Assembly: GCF_900220975.1 (NCBI RefSeq)
Contig: NZ_OBQD01000014.1
Span: forward strand, 96,725 to 160,724
Origin: Rhizobium subbaraonis
Lineage (GTDB): Bacteria; Pseudomonadota; Alphaproteobacteria; Rhizobiales; Rhizobiaceae
DNA length: 64,000 nt
Direction: 5' to 3'
The translations under genes and the position numbers were made by a program. The notes under the pieces are model-generated. The model was given only the letters and a program-made list of their open reading frames with translations. It did no database searches and was not told where the DNA came from. This document shows, in pieces, positions 47,188 to 56,228 of this stretch (position 1 is its first letter; every line of letters starts with the position of its first letter).

Positions 47188-47949
47188 TCATCTCCAGAAG
47201 ACGTAACGGCGCTCGACAAAGCTGATGGCGCCGAAGAAGGCGAGGCTGATGGCGGACGCCACGATGATGGCGGCCCAGACCTTCACGAAATCGACCTGCA
47301 GCACCGCCTGGTAGATCACCCAGCCGAGCCCGCCATAGGCGCCGAGCATTTCTGTGACGATGGCGACGATGACGCTGCGGACGGTGGAGACGCGCATCCC
47401 CGCGATCACGAGCGGGAGCGCCGTCGGCAGGCGCAACCGCCACAGGACGGCCAGCCGGCCTGCCCCGAAGGACCGGATGAGATCGACTGACTTGCGATCG
47501 ACGCGGTCAAGGCCGGCGATCGTGCTGAGGAAGATGGTAAAGGAAACCGCGATCGCCACCATCACGATCTTCGAGGCCATGCCGATGCCGAACCACAGGA
47601 GGACGAGCGGTGAATAGGCAACCACCGGCACCGAATTGATCGCGGTGGCCAGCGGTATCACGACGGAGCGCGCACTCGGGATCATGGTAACGAGCACCGC
47701 CGCGGCCATGCCGGCAAGGCAGCCGATCGCATAGCCCGTGAACGATTCTGCTGCGGTAAAGCGGGCGGCGGCCAGGAGGGAACCGGCATCGTTTGCCAGC
47801 CCCGCCAGGATGGCGCTGACGGAGGGAAGGACATAGGCCGGAAGGTCGAGGCCGCGCGCGCAGAGCTCCCAGACGGCCGCGAGGAGAAGCGCGCCGGCGA
47901 TGCCGCGGGAAAACTGACGTAGGCTGTCAGACGAAACGGACGCGCTCAT
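47188..47949 (-). CDS. ABC permease, SsuC/ThiX-like (second subunit)
   Basis: 253-residue binding-protein-dependent permease with six helices and the EAA-type loop VDLIRSFGAGRLAVLWRLRLPTALP. It overlaps the other permease (ATGA at 47946-47949), showing that both are made together. It forms the channel for the NMT1-like substrate. Confidence 0.9.
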   Translation of the reverse strand: MSASVSSDSLRQFSRGIAGALLLAAVWELCARGLDLPAYVLPSVSAILAGLANDAGSLLAAARFTAAESFTGYAIGCLAGMAAAVLVTMIPSARSVVIPLATAINSVPVVAYSPLVLLWFGIGMASKIVMVAIAVSFTIFLSTIAGLDRVDRKSVDLIRSFGAGRLAVLWRLRLPTALPLVIAGMRVSTVRSVIVAIVTEMLGAYGGLGWVIYQAVLQVDFVKVWAAIIVASAISLAFFGAISFVERRYVFWR

Positions 47950-48743
47950 TGCTCGCCTCCCCAGAAGACGATCCTCCGTTCGGCGTAGGAAACCGCCCCG
48001 TAGAGGCCCATGCCGAGGCAGGCCGACACGACGATGGTGGCCCAGATGCCCGCGACGTTTTCGTTGTACATGGCCTGGAGGAGAAGCACGCCGAGGCCGG
48101 TGGTGTCGCCGAACCATTCGCCGACGATCGCACCGACGAGAGCAAGCGAGGAGGCGAGCTTCAGCGCGACGAAGAGCTGCGGCAACGCGGCCGGCAGGTA
48201 GAGCCGGCGGAGGATCTGCGCATCCGCGGCGCCGAAACTGCGCATGAGTTGCACCTGGCGCGGATCGACGGCGGAAAATCCGAGCATCGTGTTCACCGTC
48301 ACGGGCAGGAAGCTGATGTAGAAGGAGATCACGGCCTTGGCGAACAGTGTGTTGCCGAACCAGAGGACGACAACGGCGCCGAAGGCGATGACCGGTATGG
48401 TCTGGGAAACGACGAAGAGCGGAAAGAACAGCTCCCTCAACGTCTGCCAGCGGTGGAAGAGGACGGCCATGACGACGCCGAAGATGCTGCCGGCGAGGAA
48501 GCCGAGCACCGTTTCAAGGAAGGTGCGCCAAAGGCCTGCGAGATAGGCGCCGGGCGTGGCCATAATGGTGGACGCGATCACGCTCGGGCGCGGCAGGTAG
48601 TAGGAGCGGATACCGAAGACGACGACCACCGCCTCGACGACGGCGAGCGCAAGCAGAAGCCAGAGAACCGGCCTGAGAACTGCGCCGAGCCTGCCCGTCG
48701 ATACGACGGGCAGGTTGGCAGCAAGGGTGGCTGTGCCGCTCAT
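47946..48743 (-). CDS. ABC permease, SsuC/ThiX-like (first subunit)
   Basis: 265 residues; EAA loop VQLMRSFGAADAQILRRLYLPAALPQLFVALKLA. It is closely similar to the permease at 62988-63737 (both have the PVIAFGAVVVxWFGN and GAIVGEWFGDTxGLGVxLLQA segments), so the two importers are duplicates. It overlaps the binding-protein stop by 4 bp. Confidence 0.9.
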   Translation of the reverse strand: MSGTATLAANLPVVSTGRLGAVLRPVLWLLLALAVVEAVVVVFGIRSYYLPRPSVIASTIMATPGAYLAGLWRTFLETVLGFLAGSIFGVVMAVLFHRWQTLRELFFPLFVVSQTIPVIAFGAVVVLWFGNTLFAKAVISFYISFLPVTVNTMLGFSAVDPRQVQLMRSFGAADAQILRRLYLPAALPQLFVALKLASSLALVGAIVGEWFGDTTGLGVLLLQAMYNENVAGIWATIVVSACLGMGLYGAVSYAERRIVFWGGEQ

Positions 48744-49753
48744 AGGCGCCTTTCCTCGGCGGGAATGCTTTCGATGAAGCCGGCGTTGAATGCGGCATCC
48801 AGATCGACCGGCTTGGAGATCACGCCATATTCGGCGAGCAGATTGTTGGCCGAGCCGACCGCATCCTTGTCGATGGAGAAGAGGCCGTCCGTCGATGCCT
48901 TGCCGGCCGTCATCAGCGTCTTGACTTCCTTCAACATGAATTCCTGCTGGGCGCGGTTGAGCGTCGGCGAGATCTTCATGATGATGTCGATCGCCTCGGC
49001 TTCGTTGGCAAAGGCTTCCTGCCACCCCTTGACGCTGGCGCGCAGGAACTTCGTGACGAGCTCGGGTTTTTCGGCCGCCGTCTGTTCCGAAACGATCAGC
49101 GTGTCGCGGGGGAAGGAGACGCCGCTGTCCTCGGGCACGAAGAGGTTGAGATTGTCCTTACCGACACGCTCGTTGATGACGTAGAGTTCGTTGTAGCGGG
49201 TGGCCGTGACAATATCGACCTGCTTGTCGACGAACGGGGTAACGGAGACCTGTTGCGGTTGGATGTCGACGTCGGACGGACTGGTTCCGGCCTTGGAGAG
49301 CATTGCCGACAGCACGTGGTTGGCGCCGGTGAACCATGTGGTGGCCGTCTTGCCCTTGAAGTCGGCGACCGACTGGACCGCACCGTCCTTGTGAGAGACG
49401 AAGACGAAGGGCGTAACCTGGTGCGCAACGCCGATGCAGACGATCGGCAGGCCCTTGTCGCGGGCGGCGAACACGCTGTCCGTGCCGCCGGAGAGACCGA
49501 ATGTGTCGGCACCGGTCGCCACCAGATTTTCGGTCAGAAGGTTCGGCCCGCCGGGGTTGATGGTGAGGTTGATCCCCTCTTCCTTGTAGTAGCCTTTTTC
49601 AAGGGCGACATAGAAGCCGGCAAACTGCGCCTGGGTCAGCCATTTCAGGCGAAGGCTGGCATTGACCAGATCCTGTGCGCTGGCCGGAGAAAGCCCCTGG
49701 AGGCCGAAGGCGGCGGCAGCGAAGGCCGCGAATAACGTACGTCGTCTGAACAT
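48740..49753 (-). CDS. ABC substrate-binding protein, NMT1/THI5-like
   Basis: 337 residues with a signal peptide (LFAAFAAAAFGLQGLSPASA) and the NMT1/THI5-like core (LRLKWLTQAQFAGFYVALEKGYYKEEGINLTINPGGPN). Related proteins bind hydroxymethylpyrimidine-type compounds, riboflavin precursors, or alkylsulfonates. About half of the residues match the second binding protein at 61922 by eye. ATG 49753 follows AGAGAGG; upstream codons to 49795 lack a ribosome site. The N-heterocycle preference is inferred from the family and the monooxygenase in the operon. Confidence 0.9.
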   Translation of the reverse strand: MFRRRTLFAAFAAAAFGLQGLSPASAQDLVNASLRLKWLTQAQFAGFYVALEKGYYKEEGINLTINPGGPNLLTENLVATGADTFGLSGGTDSVFAARDKGLPIVCIGVAHQVTPFVFVSHKDGAVQSVADFKGKTATTWFTGANHVLSAMLSKAGTSPSDVDIQPQQVSVTPFVDKQVDIVTATRYNELYVINERVGKDNLNLFVPEDSGVSFPRDTLIVSEQTAAEKPELVTKFLRASVKGWQEAFANEAEAIDIIMKISPTLNRAQQEFMLKEVKTLMTAGKASTDGLFSIDKDAVGSANNLLAEYGVISKPVDLDAAFNAGFIESIPAEERRL

Positions 49754-49801
49754 GGAACCTCTCTGTTGGTTTTCGTCGTTATCGATTTCCTCCACCGGGT
49801 A

Positions 49802-50581
49802 TCATTGCCGGTAGTCCGCGCCCTCCCTGTCGAGCTGTCGCAGGAAGGCCGGCCACTCCCGCTCGCCGGCAATGAGAATGTCGCCCTTGCTTTCCCAGAA
49901 CTGCCGCGCGGCCTTTTCGCAGACCTCGTGCGGCGGCACGACGAGTTTCGTGCCGGAGGCGGTTGCTGCCTGGAGGTCGAGCTGGATGCGTGCGGCCCGT
50001 TCGAAGTAATAGAGCAGCATGAAGGCCTCGCCCGGCGTGCGGCCGACCGTCAGGATGCCGTGATTGCGCATCAGCATCACCCGGTTGTCGCCCAGGTGGT
50101 TGATGATCCGCGCCTGTTCGTCGAGGTCGATCGCCACGCCTTCGTAGTCGTGAAAGGCCTGGCGCTTGTAGAAGCGCATGGCAAACTGGCTGAGCGGTAG
50201 CAGGCCGTGCTGCTGGCAGGAGACGGCGACGCTCGCGTCAGAATGGGTGTGCAGCACGCAGACCGCGTCGTGGCTCGACTTGTGGATCGCCCCGTGAATG
50301 ACGAAGGCGGCCTTGTTCACCGTATAAGGCGTGTCGTCGAGTTTGTTGCCATCGAGGTCGATGCGCACCAGGCTCGATGCGGTGATTTCCTCGAAGAGGA
50401 AGCCATAGGGGTTCAGCAGGAACTGGTCCTCGTGGCCGGGCACCCGCATGGAAATGTGATTGTAGATCAAGTCGTCCATGCCGAGCCGAGCCACCATGCG
50501 ATAGCAGGCTGCGAGATCGACACGTGCCTTCCATTCGCTCTCGGAAATGTGGTCGGGACGGCCCGAATAGTGGTCGGTCAT
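49802..50581 (-). CDS. class II aldolase/adducin family protein
   Basis: 259 residues of the FucA/adducin-type fold. Metal-binding histidines are seen in VLHTHSDASVAV and MRNHGILTVG, with the substrate loop HISMRVPGHEDQFLLNPYG. It may cleave or decarboxylate a small hydroxy/oxo compound in the pathway. It is placed between the importer ATPase (18 bp upstream) and the binding protein (48 bp downstream), so it is part of the operon. Confidence 0.88.
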   Translation of the reverse strand: MTDHYSGRPDHISESEWKARVDLAACYRMVARLGMDDLIYNHISMRVPGHEDQFLLNPYGFLFEEITASSLVRIDLDGNKLDDTPYTVNKAAFVIHGAIHKSSHDAVCVLHTHSDASVAVSCQQHGLLPLSQFAMRFYKRQAFHDYEGVAIDLDEQARIINHLGDNRVMLMRNHGILTVGRTPGEAFMLLYYFERAARIQLDLQAATASGTKLVVPPHEVCEKAARQFWESKGDILIAGEREWPAFLRQLDREGADYRQ

Positions 50582-50599
50582 GTCAGTTCCTCGTCTCTA

Positions 50600-51472
50600 T
50601 CAATGTCCCGCGACCTGGAAGGATTTCATGCTCTCTTCCTCGATCGCCTCGAGCAGGGTTTTCTTCAGGGCGATGAATTCGGGAGAGGTCACGATGTCGG
50701 CCTTGCGCGGGCGCGGCAGTTCGACCACCTGCTCGAGCTTGACGCGGCCGGGCCGGGCCGTCATCACCAGCACCCGGTCGCCGAGGAAAATCGCCTCGTC
50801 TACATCATGGGTGATGAAAAGGACCGTGCGCTTGTGCTTCTGCCAGACGTCGAGCAGCCAGCGCTGCATCATCGTGCGCGTCAACGCATCGAGCGCGCCG
50901 AACGGCTCGTCGAGCAGCATCAGGTCGCGCTTGAAAAGGAAGGTACGCATCAGCGCCACGCGCTGGCGCATGCCGCCCGAAAGCTGGTTGGGGTATTGCG
51001 CCTCGAAGCCGGCAAGGCCGAATTCGGGCAGCATGTCCATCGCCAGCTTGCGTGCCTCTGCACGCGGCATGCCCTCAATCTCCAGTGCGAGGATGGCGTT
51101 GTCGATGACGTTGCGCCACGGCAGAAGGAGGTCGCGTTGCGGCATGAACGAGACCTTGCCGAGCAGGTCGGAGGCCGTGGAACTGTCGCCTTTCAGCCTA
51201 AGGATGTTGCCCGGATCGGGCTCCTCCAGGCCCGCGAGGATGTTGAAGAGCGTGCTTTTGCCGCAGCCTGACGGGCCGACAACGGTCACGAGTTCCCCCG
51301 GCCGAATCGAGACTTCCAGGTCTTGGAGGGCTTTCACGGTGCCGAAAGTCTTCGAGACTTGCCGCAATTCGATCAGCGGGCGTTCCCCACCGGCGGCATC
51401 CTGCGCGGGGGTGAGTTTCTTTGCGCCCGCATCACCGGTGGCACCCTGGAAATCTCTGTCAACCAATGTCAT
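50600..51472 (-). CDS. ABC ATP-binding protein, SsuB/TauB/ThiZ-like
   Basis: 290 residues: Walker A VVGPSGCGKSTLF, Q-loop MPQRDLLLPW, signature LSGGMRQRVALMR, Walker B LMLLDEPFGALD, switch His ITHDVDEA. It powers the importer made of 47188, 47946 and 48740, and may also serve the second importer at 61922, whose own ATPase is not seen in the window. It is the first gene of its unit; a TTACGTATGCAG motif lies 28 bp upstream of the ATG. Confidence 0.92.
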   Translation of the reverse strand: MTLVDRDFQGATGDAGAKKLTPAQDAAGGERPLIELRQVSKTFGTVKALQDLEVSIRPGELVTVVGPSGCGKSTLFNILAGLEEPDPGNILRLKGDSSTASDLLGKVSFMPQRDLLLPWRNVIDNAILALEIEGMPRAEARKLAMDMLPEFGLAGFEAQYPNQLSGGMRQRVALMRTFLFKRDLMLLDEPFGALDALTRTMMQRWLLDVWQKHKRTVLFITHDVDEAIFLGDRVLVMTARPGRVKLEQVVELPRPRKADIVTSPEFIALKKTLLEAIEEESMKSFQVAGH

Positions 51473-51499
51473 GGCTTGCCTCCGTCATCGCAAAGATCC

Positions 51500-51510
51500 T
51501 TACGTATGCA
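51500..51510 (-). promoter_or_regulatory. TGCATACGTAA motif, importer operon
   Basis: Reverse-strand TGCATACGTAA, 28 bp before the importer ATPase start. One of the recurring motifs proposed as the GntR operator of this island. Confidence 0.6.
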
Positions 51511-51670
51511 GTTTTTGTCTATAGGGATACAAGCAAGCCGCATGCCAAACTGACGCCCGCCGCAGGAATGATGCAATTTTGCCTTTCTTTGCTATCCGGG
51601 GCACATTCTCGCCAACTTTGGCGGGACGATACGAGGTGGCGTGGAAAAATGAATCCATAAAGTGAAATTC

Positions 51671-51681
51671 TGCATACATAA
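51671..51681 (+). promoter_or_regulatory. TGCATACATAA motif, upstream copy
   Basis: Second copy in the same control region, 199 bp before the importer ATPase start, preceded by AATTC and followed by AT-rich DNA. Proposed GntR site. Confidence 0.55.
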
Positions 51682-51984
51682 ATAAATTTCCTGAGTGCAA
51701 AAAGTTCTATTTATTGTGCGTTGAATGGTCGATTTTGAGGCATGCTCCACTGGCGACGACCGGCATCTTCTTGCGGCATGTCATGCTCATGAAAAGCCCG
51801 CGACGGAGGTGGTGCCGGCCCCGCCACCTTTTTCCTTCGGAGCACGCCTGCGTCATCATCCAGAAGAAGCCATTGTTTGAAGCGCGCTCGAAGACGCACG
51901 CGTTTTCCGTGTCGTCCGGCCAGCGGTTGCCGAGCAACGAGCAGGTGCCGTCGCCCGTCGTATCCGTATCGGTGATGATCTGCA

Positions 51985-52914
51985 TCAGTAGAACTCGAAG
52001 CCCATCGTGCGGGCATGGTAGTAGAGGCCGCCGTCCTGCACGATCAGGAATTCGGCGCGGGTATTGCCATCGTTGTGGTGGCTGTGCTTGGCCGCCGGTG
52101 GCGTGACCAGCGTCGCCCAGGCCGACCAGTCGCATTTCTGATCGGCAACCATCGAATAGGCCGGGTCGCCCGCGACGACCAGCGTGATCGCAGCCGAATT
52201 GTGCTTGTGCGGCGGCTGCTCGCTTTGGGGCTTCAACGTGTTGAGCGACAACGTCATCGTCGGGGTGATGTTGCGTGCGGCCTCCGTCTTCTCGGCAGAG
52301 AAGATCAGCGCGTGCCCGGACGTGCTGTCATTGGCATTGCGGCTGTAGACGACATCGAGCTGGTGCACGATCTCGTCGGCCGGATAGTGGACGAACTGCA
52401 CCGCGGCTTCTGCGCCCGTAGCCGGTGCGGACGCGTCGAACCTGAGCTGCGGATCGTTGCCGACGGCCCAGAAGACGCTGTCTTCCCTGGCGGAGATGGA
52501 TGATGGTACGCCACCCGGCAGCAGGAACACGTCGGCCTTGCCAAGCGTGGCCTTCTCGCCGCCAACGGTAAGATCGGCGCCGCCCTTGATGACGTACCAG
52601 ATCGATGCGGTGTTCGGAAGCATGGTGTCGAGCGTCTCGCCCGCCTTGACGACGGCGTATCGTGCCAGCATCAGCGGCGTCGTCGCTGGGAAGGCGCACT
52701 GCATCCTGTCGGACTGGTCGCAATTGATGAAGCCGGTCACTTCCGACTTCATCGCCTTGGCCGGCTCGTCCATGAAGATATGCCCCGGTACCGGCGGCAG
52801 TTTGATATTGAAGGCGTTGCCGGAGTTGAAATAGCGGCTGCGCGCCTGTGCCGCACTGGCGGGATCACGCGGCAGTTGGACCGGCATCTCCGCCATGTCG
52901 TTGGCTGCGCTCAT
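51985..52914 (-). CDS. two-domain cupin protein
   Basis: 309 residues with two cupin barrels: the first around KAGETLDTMLPNTASIWYVIKGGADLTVGGEKATLGKADVFLLPGG, the second around SEQPPHKHNSAAITLVVAGD and KHSHHNDGNTRAEFLIVQDGG. The second keeps the His-rich metal site (PHKH, HSHH), the first does not, as in gentisate-dioxygenase-like bicupins. It could be a ring-cleaving dioxygenase or an isomerase. The start overlaps the M20 gene stop by 4 bp, and it is last in the SDR-to-cupin unit. Confidence 0.82.
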   Translation of the reverse strand: MSAANDMAEMPVQLPRDPASAAQARSRYFNSGNAFNIKLPPVPGHIFMDEPAKAMKSEVTGFINCDQSDRMQCAFPATTPLMLARYAVVKAGETLDTMLPNTASIWYVIKGGADLTVGGEKATLGKADVFLLPGGVPSSISAREDSVFWAVGNDPQLRFDASAPATGAEAAVQFVHYPADEIVHQLDVVYSRNANDSTSGHALIFSAEKTEAARNITPTMTLSLNTLKPQSEQPPHKHNSAAITLVVAGDPAYSMVADQKCDWSAWATLVTPPAAKHSHHNDGNTRAEFLIVQDGGLYYHARTMGFEFY

Positions 52915-54167
52915 CTTTCATCTCCTTGGTTCGACAAAACGCCCGCCTCCTGCATGAGGAGATCGAGAAGAACGGTGGCGCCAGCGGCGACATGGGCTGG
53001 CTCGGCCCATTCGTCCGGATGATGGCTGACCCCGCCACGGCAGGGAATGAAGATCATCGCCGCGCGGGTGAGCGGCGCCATCTGCCGCGCGTCATGGCCG
53101 GCGGCGGAAAGAAGGTCGAGGCGAGCAAGGCCGTGCCTGTCGGCCGAGGTGCGGATAGCCTCTTGAAGGCCGGAATCGAACCCGTTTGACGGCGCGTCGA
53201 CGAGGCGACAAATATCGACGGCGCAGGCGCCTGCGCCTGCCTTCGCGATGTCCTCGATCCGCGCGGCGAAAGCATTCAGCGTTGCATTGTCGGGATGGCG
53301 CAGGTCGATGCGGAACGTCACCCTGGCCGGAACCACCGACGGCGCATTCGGCTCGACCACGACGCGCCCGATGGTGAACTTCATGAGGAGGTCGCCAGCC
53401 ATGGCGGCGTGCATGCGCGAGGCGATCTCGGCGAAGGCTTTCACCGCATCCTGCCGCTGTGCCATCGGCTCCGTACCGGCATGGGCTTCGCGACCGCAAA
53501 GCGTGATTTCAAAGGTCTTCTTGCCCTGGATGCCGGAGACCACGCCAATGACCGCACCTTCCGTTTCCAGAAGGTCGGCCTGTTCGATATGCGGCTCGAT
53601 GTAGGCGTGGACCGGAAAGCCCAGCGGCCGCCGCTCGACATCGGGGAAACAATCGTGAAGCGCTTTCAGCGCTTCGCAGACGCTGATGCCGTCGGCGTCG
53701 CGGACCGCCAGGACCTCGCCAAGCGGGCGCAGGCAGGCAAAGAGCTCCGAGCCCATCATGCCCGGCGCGAAACGGCTTCCCTCCTCGTTCATCCAGCCGA
53801 CGACCACGATCGGACGTACGGGCCTGACCCCGGCTTCGGCGATGGCGGTGACCGCTTCAAGGGCGGCAAGCGTGCCGAAGGCTCCGTCAAAAAGACCGCC
53901 CGTTGGCTGGCTGTCGATATGACTGCCGGCGACGACGGGCGCCAGGTGGGGAGCAGAACCTTCCAGCGTCAGGAAGAGGTTTCCGGCGGGATCGGTCGAG
54001 GGTTTGAGGCCGGCTTCGGCGCCCCAGCCGATGAGGCGGCGCCAGGCGAGGACTTCTTCCGCCGATAGCGCCTGCCGGTTGACGCCGCCGCCGGGCAGCG
54101 CGCCGTCTTCGCCGAGCGCCATCAGGCGCTGCCAGAGCCGGTCGGCGGAAATCCTCGGCATCGCCAT
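52911..54167 (-). CDS. M20-family amidohydrolase (N-carbamoyl amino acid / beta-ureidopropionase-like)
   Basis: 418 residues, zinc-dependent hydrolase of the HyuC/allantoate amidohydrolase branch. Metal ligands appear in GSHIDSQPTGGLFDGAFG, NEEGSRF, EPHIEQ and near the end in GVSHHPDEWA. The branch removes carbamoyl groups from ureido acids. ATG 54167 follows GGAGTAGGAGC; the frame reaches 54269 but runs into the hydrolase end. A carbamoyl hydrolase next to an LLM monooxygenase recalls pyrimidine ring breakdown. Overlaps the cupin gene by 4 bp. Confidence 0.88.
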   Translation of the reverse strand: MAMPRISADRLWQRLMALGEDGALPGGGVNRQALSAEEVLAWRRLIGWGAEAGLKPSTDPAGNLFLTLEGSAPHLAPVVAGSHIDSQPTGGLFDGAFGTLAALEAVTAIAEAGVRPVRPIVVVGWMNEEGSRFAPGMMGSELFACLRPLGEVLAVRDADGISVCEALKALHDCFPDVERRPLGFPVHAYIEPHIEQADLLETEGAVIGVVSGIQGKKTFEITLCGREAHAGTEPMAQRQDAVKAFAEIASRMHAAMAGDLLMKFTIGRVVVEPNAPSVVPARVTFRIDLRHPDNATLNAFAARIEDIAKAGAGACAVDICRLVDAPSNGFDSGLQEAIRTSADRHGLARLDLLSAAGHDARQMAPLTRAAMIFIPCRGGVSHHPDEWAEPAHVAAGATVLLDLLMQEAGVLSNQGDER

Positions 54168-54171
54168 GCTC

Positions 54172-55050
54172 CTACTCCGTCCGCATGACCTGGCCGGGAT
54201 CGGCGCGCGGATCACGCACCTTCCAGGCACCCTGCTCGGCCTGCGCGATGAAATCGGCGACGAGCGCATTGAAGAGCGCCGGCTCTTCGAGGTTCAGCGT
54301 GTGGCCGGTCTTCGGCAGGATCGCGAGGCCGGCGGCGGGCAGCATCTTCTTGAGATAGATCGACGGCTGGAGGCAGTGGTCATCCTCGTCGCCGGTCATC
54401 ACGAGCGTCGGCACGCTCATGCGCTTCAGCTCCTCCTCAAGGTCCCAGAAAGATGGGCGGCGGCACTGTACGCCGCGCATCGTGTTGGCGGCACCGACCG
54501 CCGAGTGGCGCGAAAGCCGTTCGGCGAAGGTCGCCCAGCCGCGAGGGTCCTTGTTCTGGAACTGCACCCGGCTTGCGCCGAGCGCATAGATCTTCGAGAA
54601 ACCGGCCGGGTCTTTTTCGAAGTTCTCCGCCACTTTCAGCGAGGTATTGCGGAAATAGTCGGCCGTTTCCCGTTCCGTGCCGTAGCCAGCCCCGGCTACC
54701 GTCAGCGACAGCGCGCGTTCGGGATAGCGCAGGCCAAAATGCAGCGTCGCAAAGCCGCCCATCGACAAGCCGACCACATGCGCCTTCTCGATGCCGAGCG
54801 CATCGAGCACGGCAAGCGCATCCGATGCCGCGATCGCCTGGGAATACTTCTCGACGTCATCGGGAATATCGGACGGCGCATAGCCACGTGCCGCGTAGGT
54901 GATGCAGCGGTGGCGGCGCGCGAAAAAGCTCATCTGCGGCTCCCAGGCATCGTAGTTGCCGCCGAACTCGTGGACGAAGAGAATGGGCGTGCCGCCCTCC
55001 CCCGCCGTCTCGTAGTAGAGCTTCGTGCCATCGCTCGCGGTTGCATACAT
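54172..55050 (-). CDS. alpha/beta hydrolase
   Basis: 292 residues. Oxyanion HEFGGN motif, nucleophile elbow GLSMGG with the Ser, and a late His in KTGHTLNLEEP give a full hydrolase set. It resembles 3-oxoadipate enol-lactonase and RutD-like hydrolases. It begins 42 bp after the aminotransferase and ends 4 bp before the M20 gene, so it is one step of the same pathway. Substrate unknown. Confidence 0.87.
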   Translation of the reverse strand: MYATASDGTKLYYETAGEGGTPILFVHEFGGNYDAWEPQMSFFARRHRCITYAARGYAPSDIPDDVEKYSQAIAASDALAVLDALGIEKAHVVGLSMGGFATLHFGLRYPERALSLTVAGAGYGTERETADYFRNTSLKVAENFEKDPAGFSKIYALGASRVQFQNKDPRGWATFAERLSRHSAVGAANTMRGVQCRRPSFWDLEEELKRMSVPTLVMTGDEDDHCLQPSIYLKKMLPAAGLAILPKTGHTLNLEEPALFNALVADFIAQAEQGAWKVRDPRADPGQVMRTE

Positions 55051-55092
55051 GCGGAGCCTCTTTCTCGGTCTGTTGTCGTATCAATACCGGCC

Positions 55093-56223
55093 CTAGAACA
55101 GGGCCGGCACGTCGTTGAGCGTGCGCGCCGTCTCGATGTAGCGCGGCAGGCCTTCGCAGAAGCGCTCGGCCCAGGCGCCCGGCACCGAGGTCGAGACCTT
55201 GATGAAACGGTCGCCGAAGGCGGCGGTGTGATAGCGGCCTTGCCGGATCATCACGCCCTCGCGGCGGGCGGCCTCGACGATCGCTTCCGGAGACACCCCG
55301 GTCGCGGCGGTCTCCAGCACCAGGAAATTGCCGTGCGATACCGGGATAGGTACGGAGAGCCCGGCCGTGCCGGCGGCCTCTACAATCATCGCCTTGTTGG
55401 CGCGATCGATGCGGCGAACCTCCTGCATCCACTCCGGCTTGACCGAGAGGCCCGCCATGGCGGCACGCTGGGCGACCACGGAGGCGCCGAGGACCGAGGT
55501 CGAGGCCGCCGAGAATTCGTCCACCAGCTTCGGTTCGGCCACCAGGGCGCCGATGCGCATGCCGGCCAGACCCAGCCACTTCGAGAAGCTAAGCGAGACG
55601 ACGGTGCCCTCCGGCGCCACCTGCAGCACCGGCGTGTGCCCGTCGGCGAAGTCGCGATAGGTGCAGTCGTGGATCATCAGCGCACCGACCGAACGGGCGA
55701 TCTCGGCGAAGGCTTCGATTTCCTCGCGCTCGTAGCGGATGCCGAGCGGATTGTTCGGATCGACGATGTAGATAAGGGCGCATCGCTCGTCGACGGCGGC
55801 GCGAAGCGCCTCCGGCGTCAGCTTGTAGTTCGTTGCCGGATCGTAGATCGGAATCTGGATCACCTCGGCGCCGGCCTGCTCGGCGAACATGCACGGCCAT
55901 TTCCAGGTCGGATCGGTGGTCACCAGTGTCGTGCCGGATCTGGCGCGCGCCTTGCAGATCATGGCGAGCGCGTTGACGCCGCCCTCGGTGACGAGCGCTT
56001 CGCCGGCTGCCACGCCGAGATCGGCGACGATGGCGCTGCGCAGCGCCTCGAAGCCCATCGGCGGAGCATAGGCGTTGAACTCACCGGCTTTCACCGATCG
56101 CACCATCGCCTCGACGATGGCGGGATGCGCCGGTACGTGGTTGGTGTTCTGGCCCATCCACGCCAGGTCCGGCGTGGAGAACAGGTCGTCGAAATAGCGG
56201 TTGCGGGTGCGTGCGTCGGCCAT
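55093..56223 (-). CDS. PLP-dependent aminotransferase, class I/II
   Basis: 376 residues of fold type I. The PLP lysine lies in LSFSKWLGLAGMRIG; the cofactor segments TEGGVNALAM and IVDPNNPLGIRYE are typical. It would transaminate an amino acid or amino-acid-like intermediate from the ring nitrogen. It begins 5 bp after the SDR stop. Confidence 0.88.
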   Translation of the reverse strand: MADARTRNRYFDDLFSTPDLAWMGQNTNHVPAHPAIVEAMVRSVKAGEFNAYAPPMGFEALRSAIVADLGVAAGEALVTEGGVNALAMICKARARSGTTLVTTDPTWKWPCMFAEQAGAEVIQIPIYDPATNYKLTPEALRAAVDERCALIYIVDPNNPLGIRYEREEIEAFAEIARSVGALMIHDCTYRDFADGHTPVLQVAPEGTVVSLSFSKWLGLAGMRIGALVAEPKLVDEFSAASTSVLGASVVAQRAAMAGLSVKPEWMQEVRRIDRANKAMIVEAAGTAGLSVPIPVSHGNFLVLETAATGVSPEAIVEAARREGVMIRQGRYHTAAFGDRFIKVSTSVPGAWAERFCEGLPRYIETARTLNDVPALF

Positions 56224-56228
56224 GGCGA

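Larger units (their letters stand above)
51473..51984. promoter_or_regulatory. control region before importer operon
   Basis: 512 bases, AT-rich, with no supported gene. It holds two TGCATACRTAA-type motifs (51500-51510 and 51671-51681) about 170 bp apart and the end of the cupin unit. Two overlapping short ORFs (51707-52135) have no family and run into the cupin gene. Confidence 0.65.

Noticed and set aside
51707..52135. Short ORFs on both strands between cupin and importer genes
   Set aside because: They overlap the cupin 3' end and promoter motifs and show no protein family.
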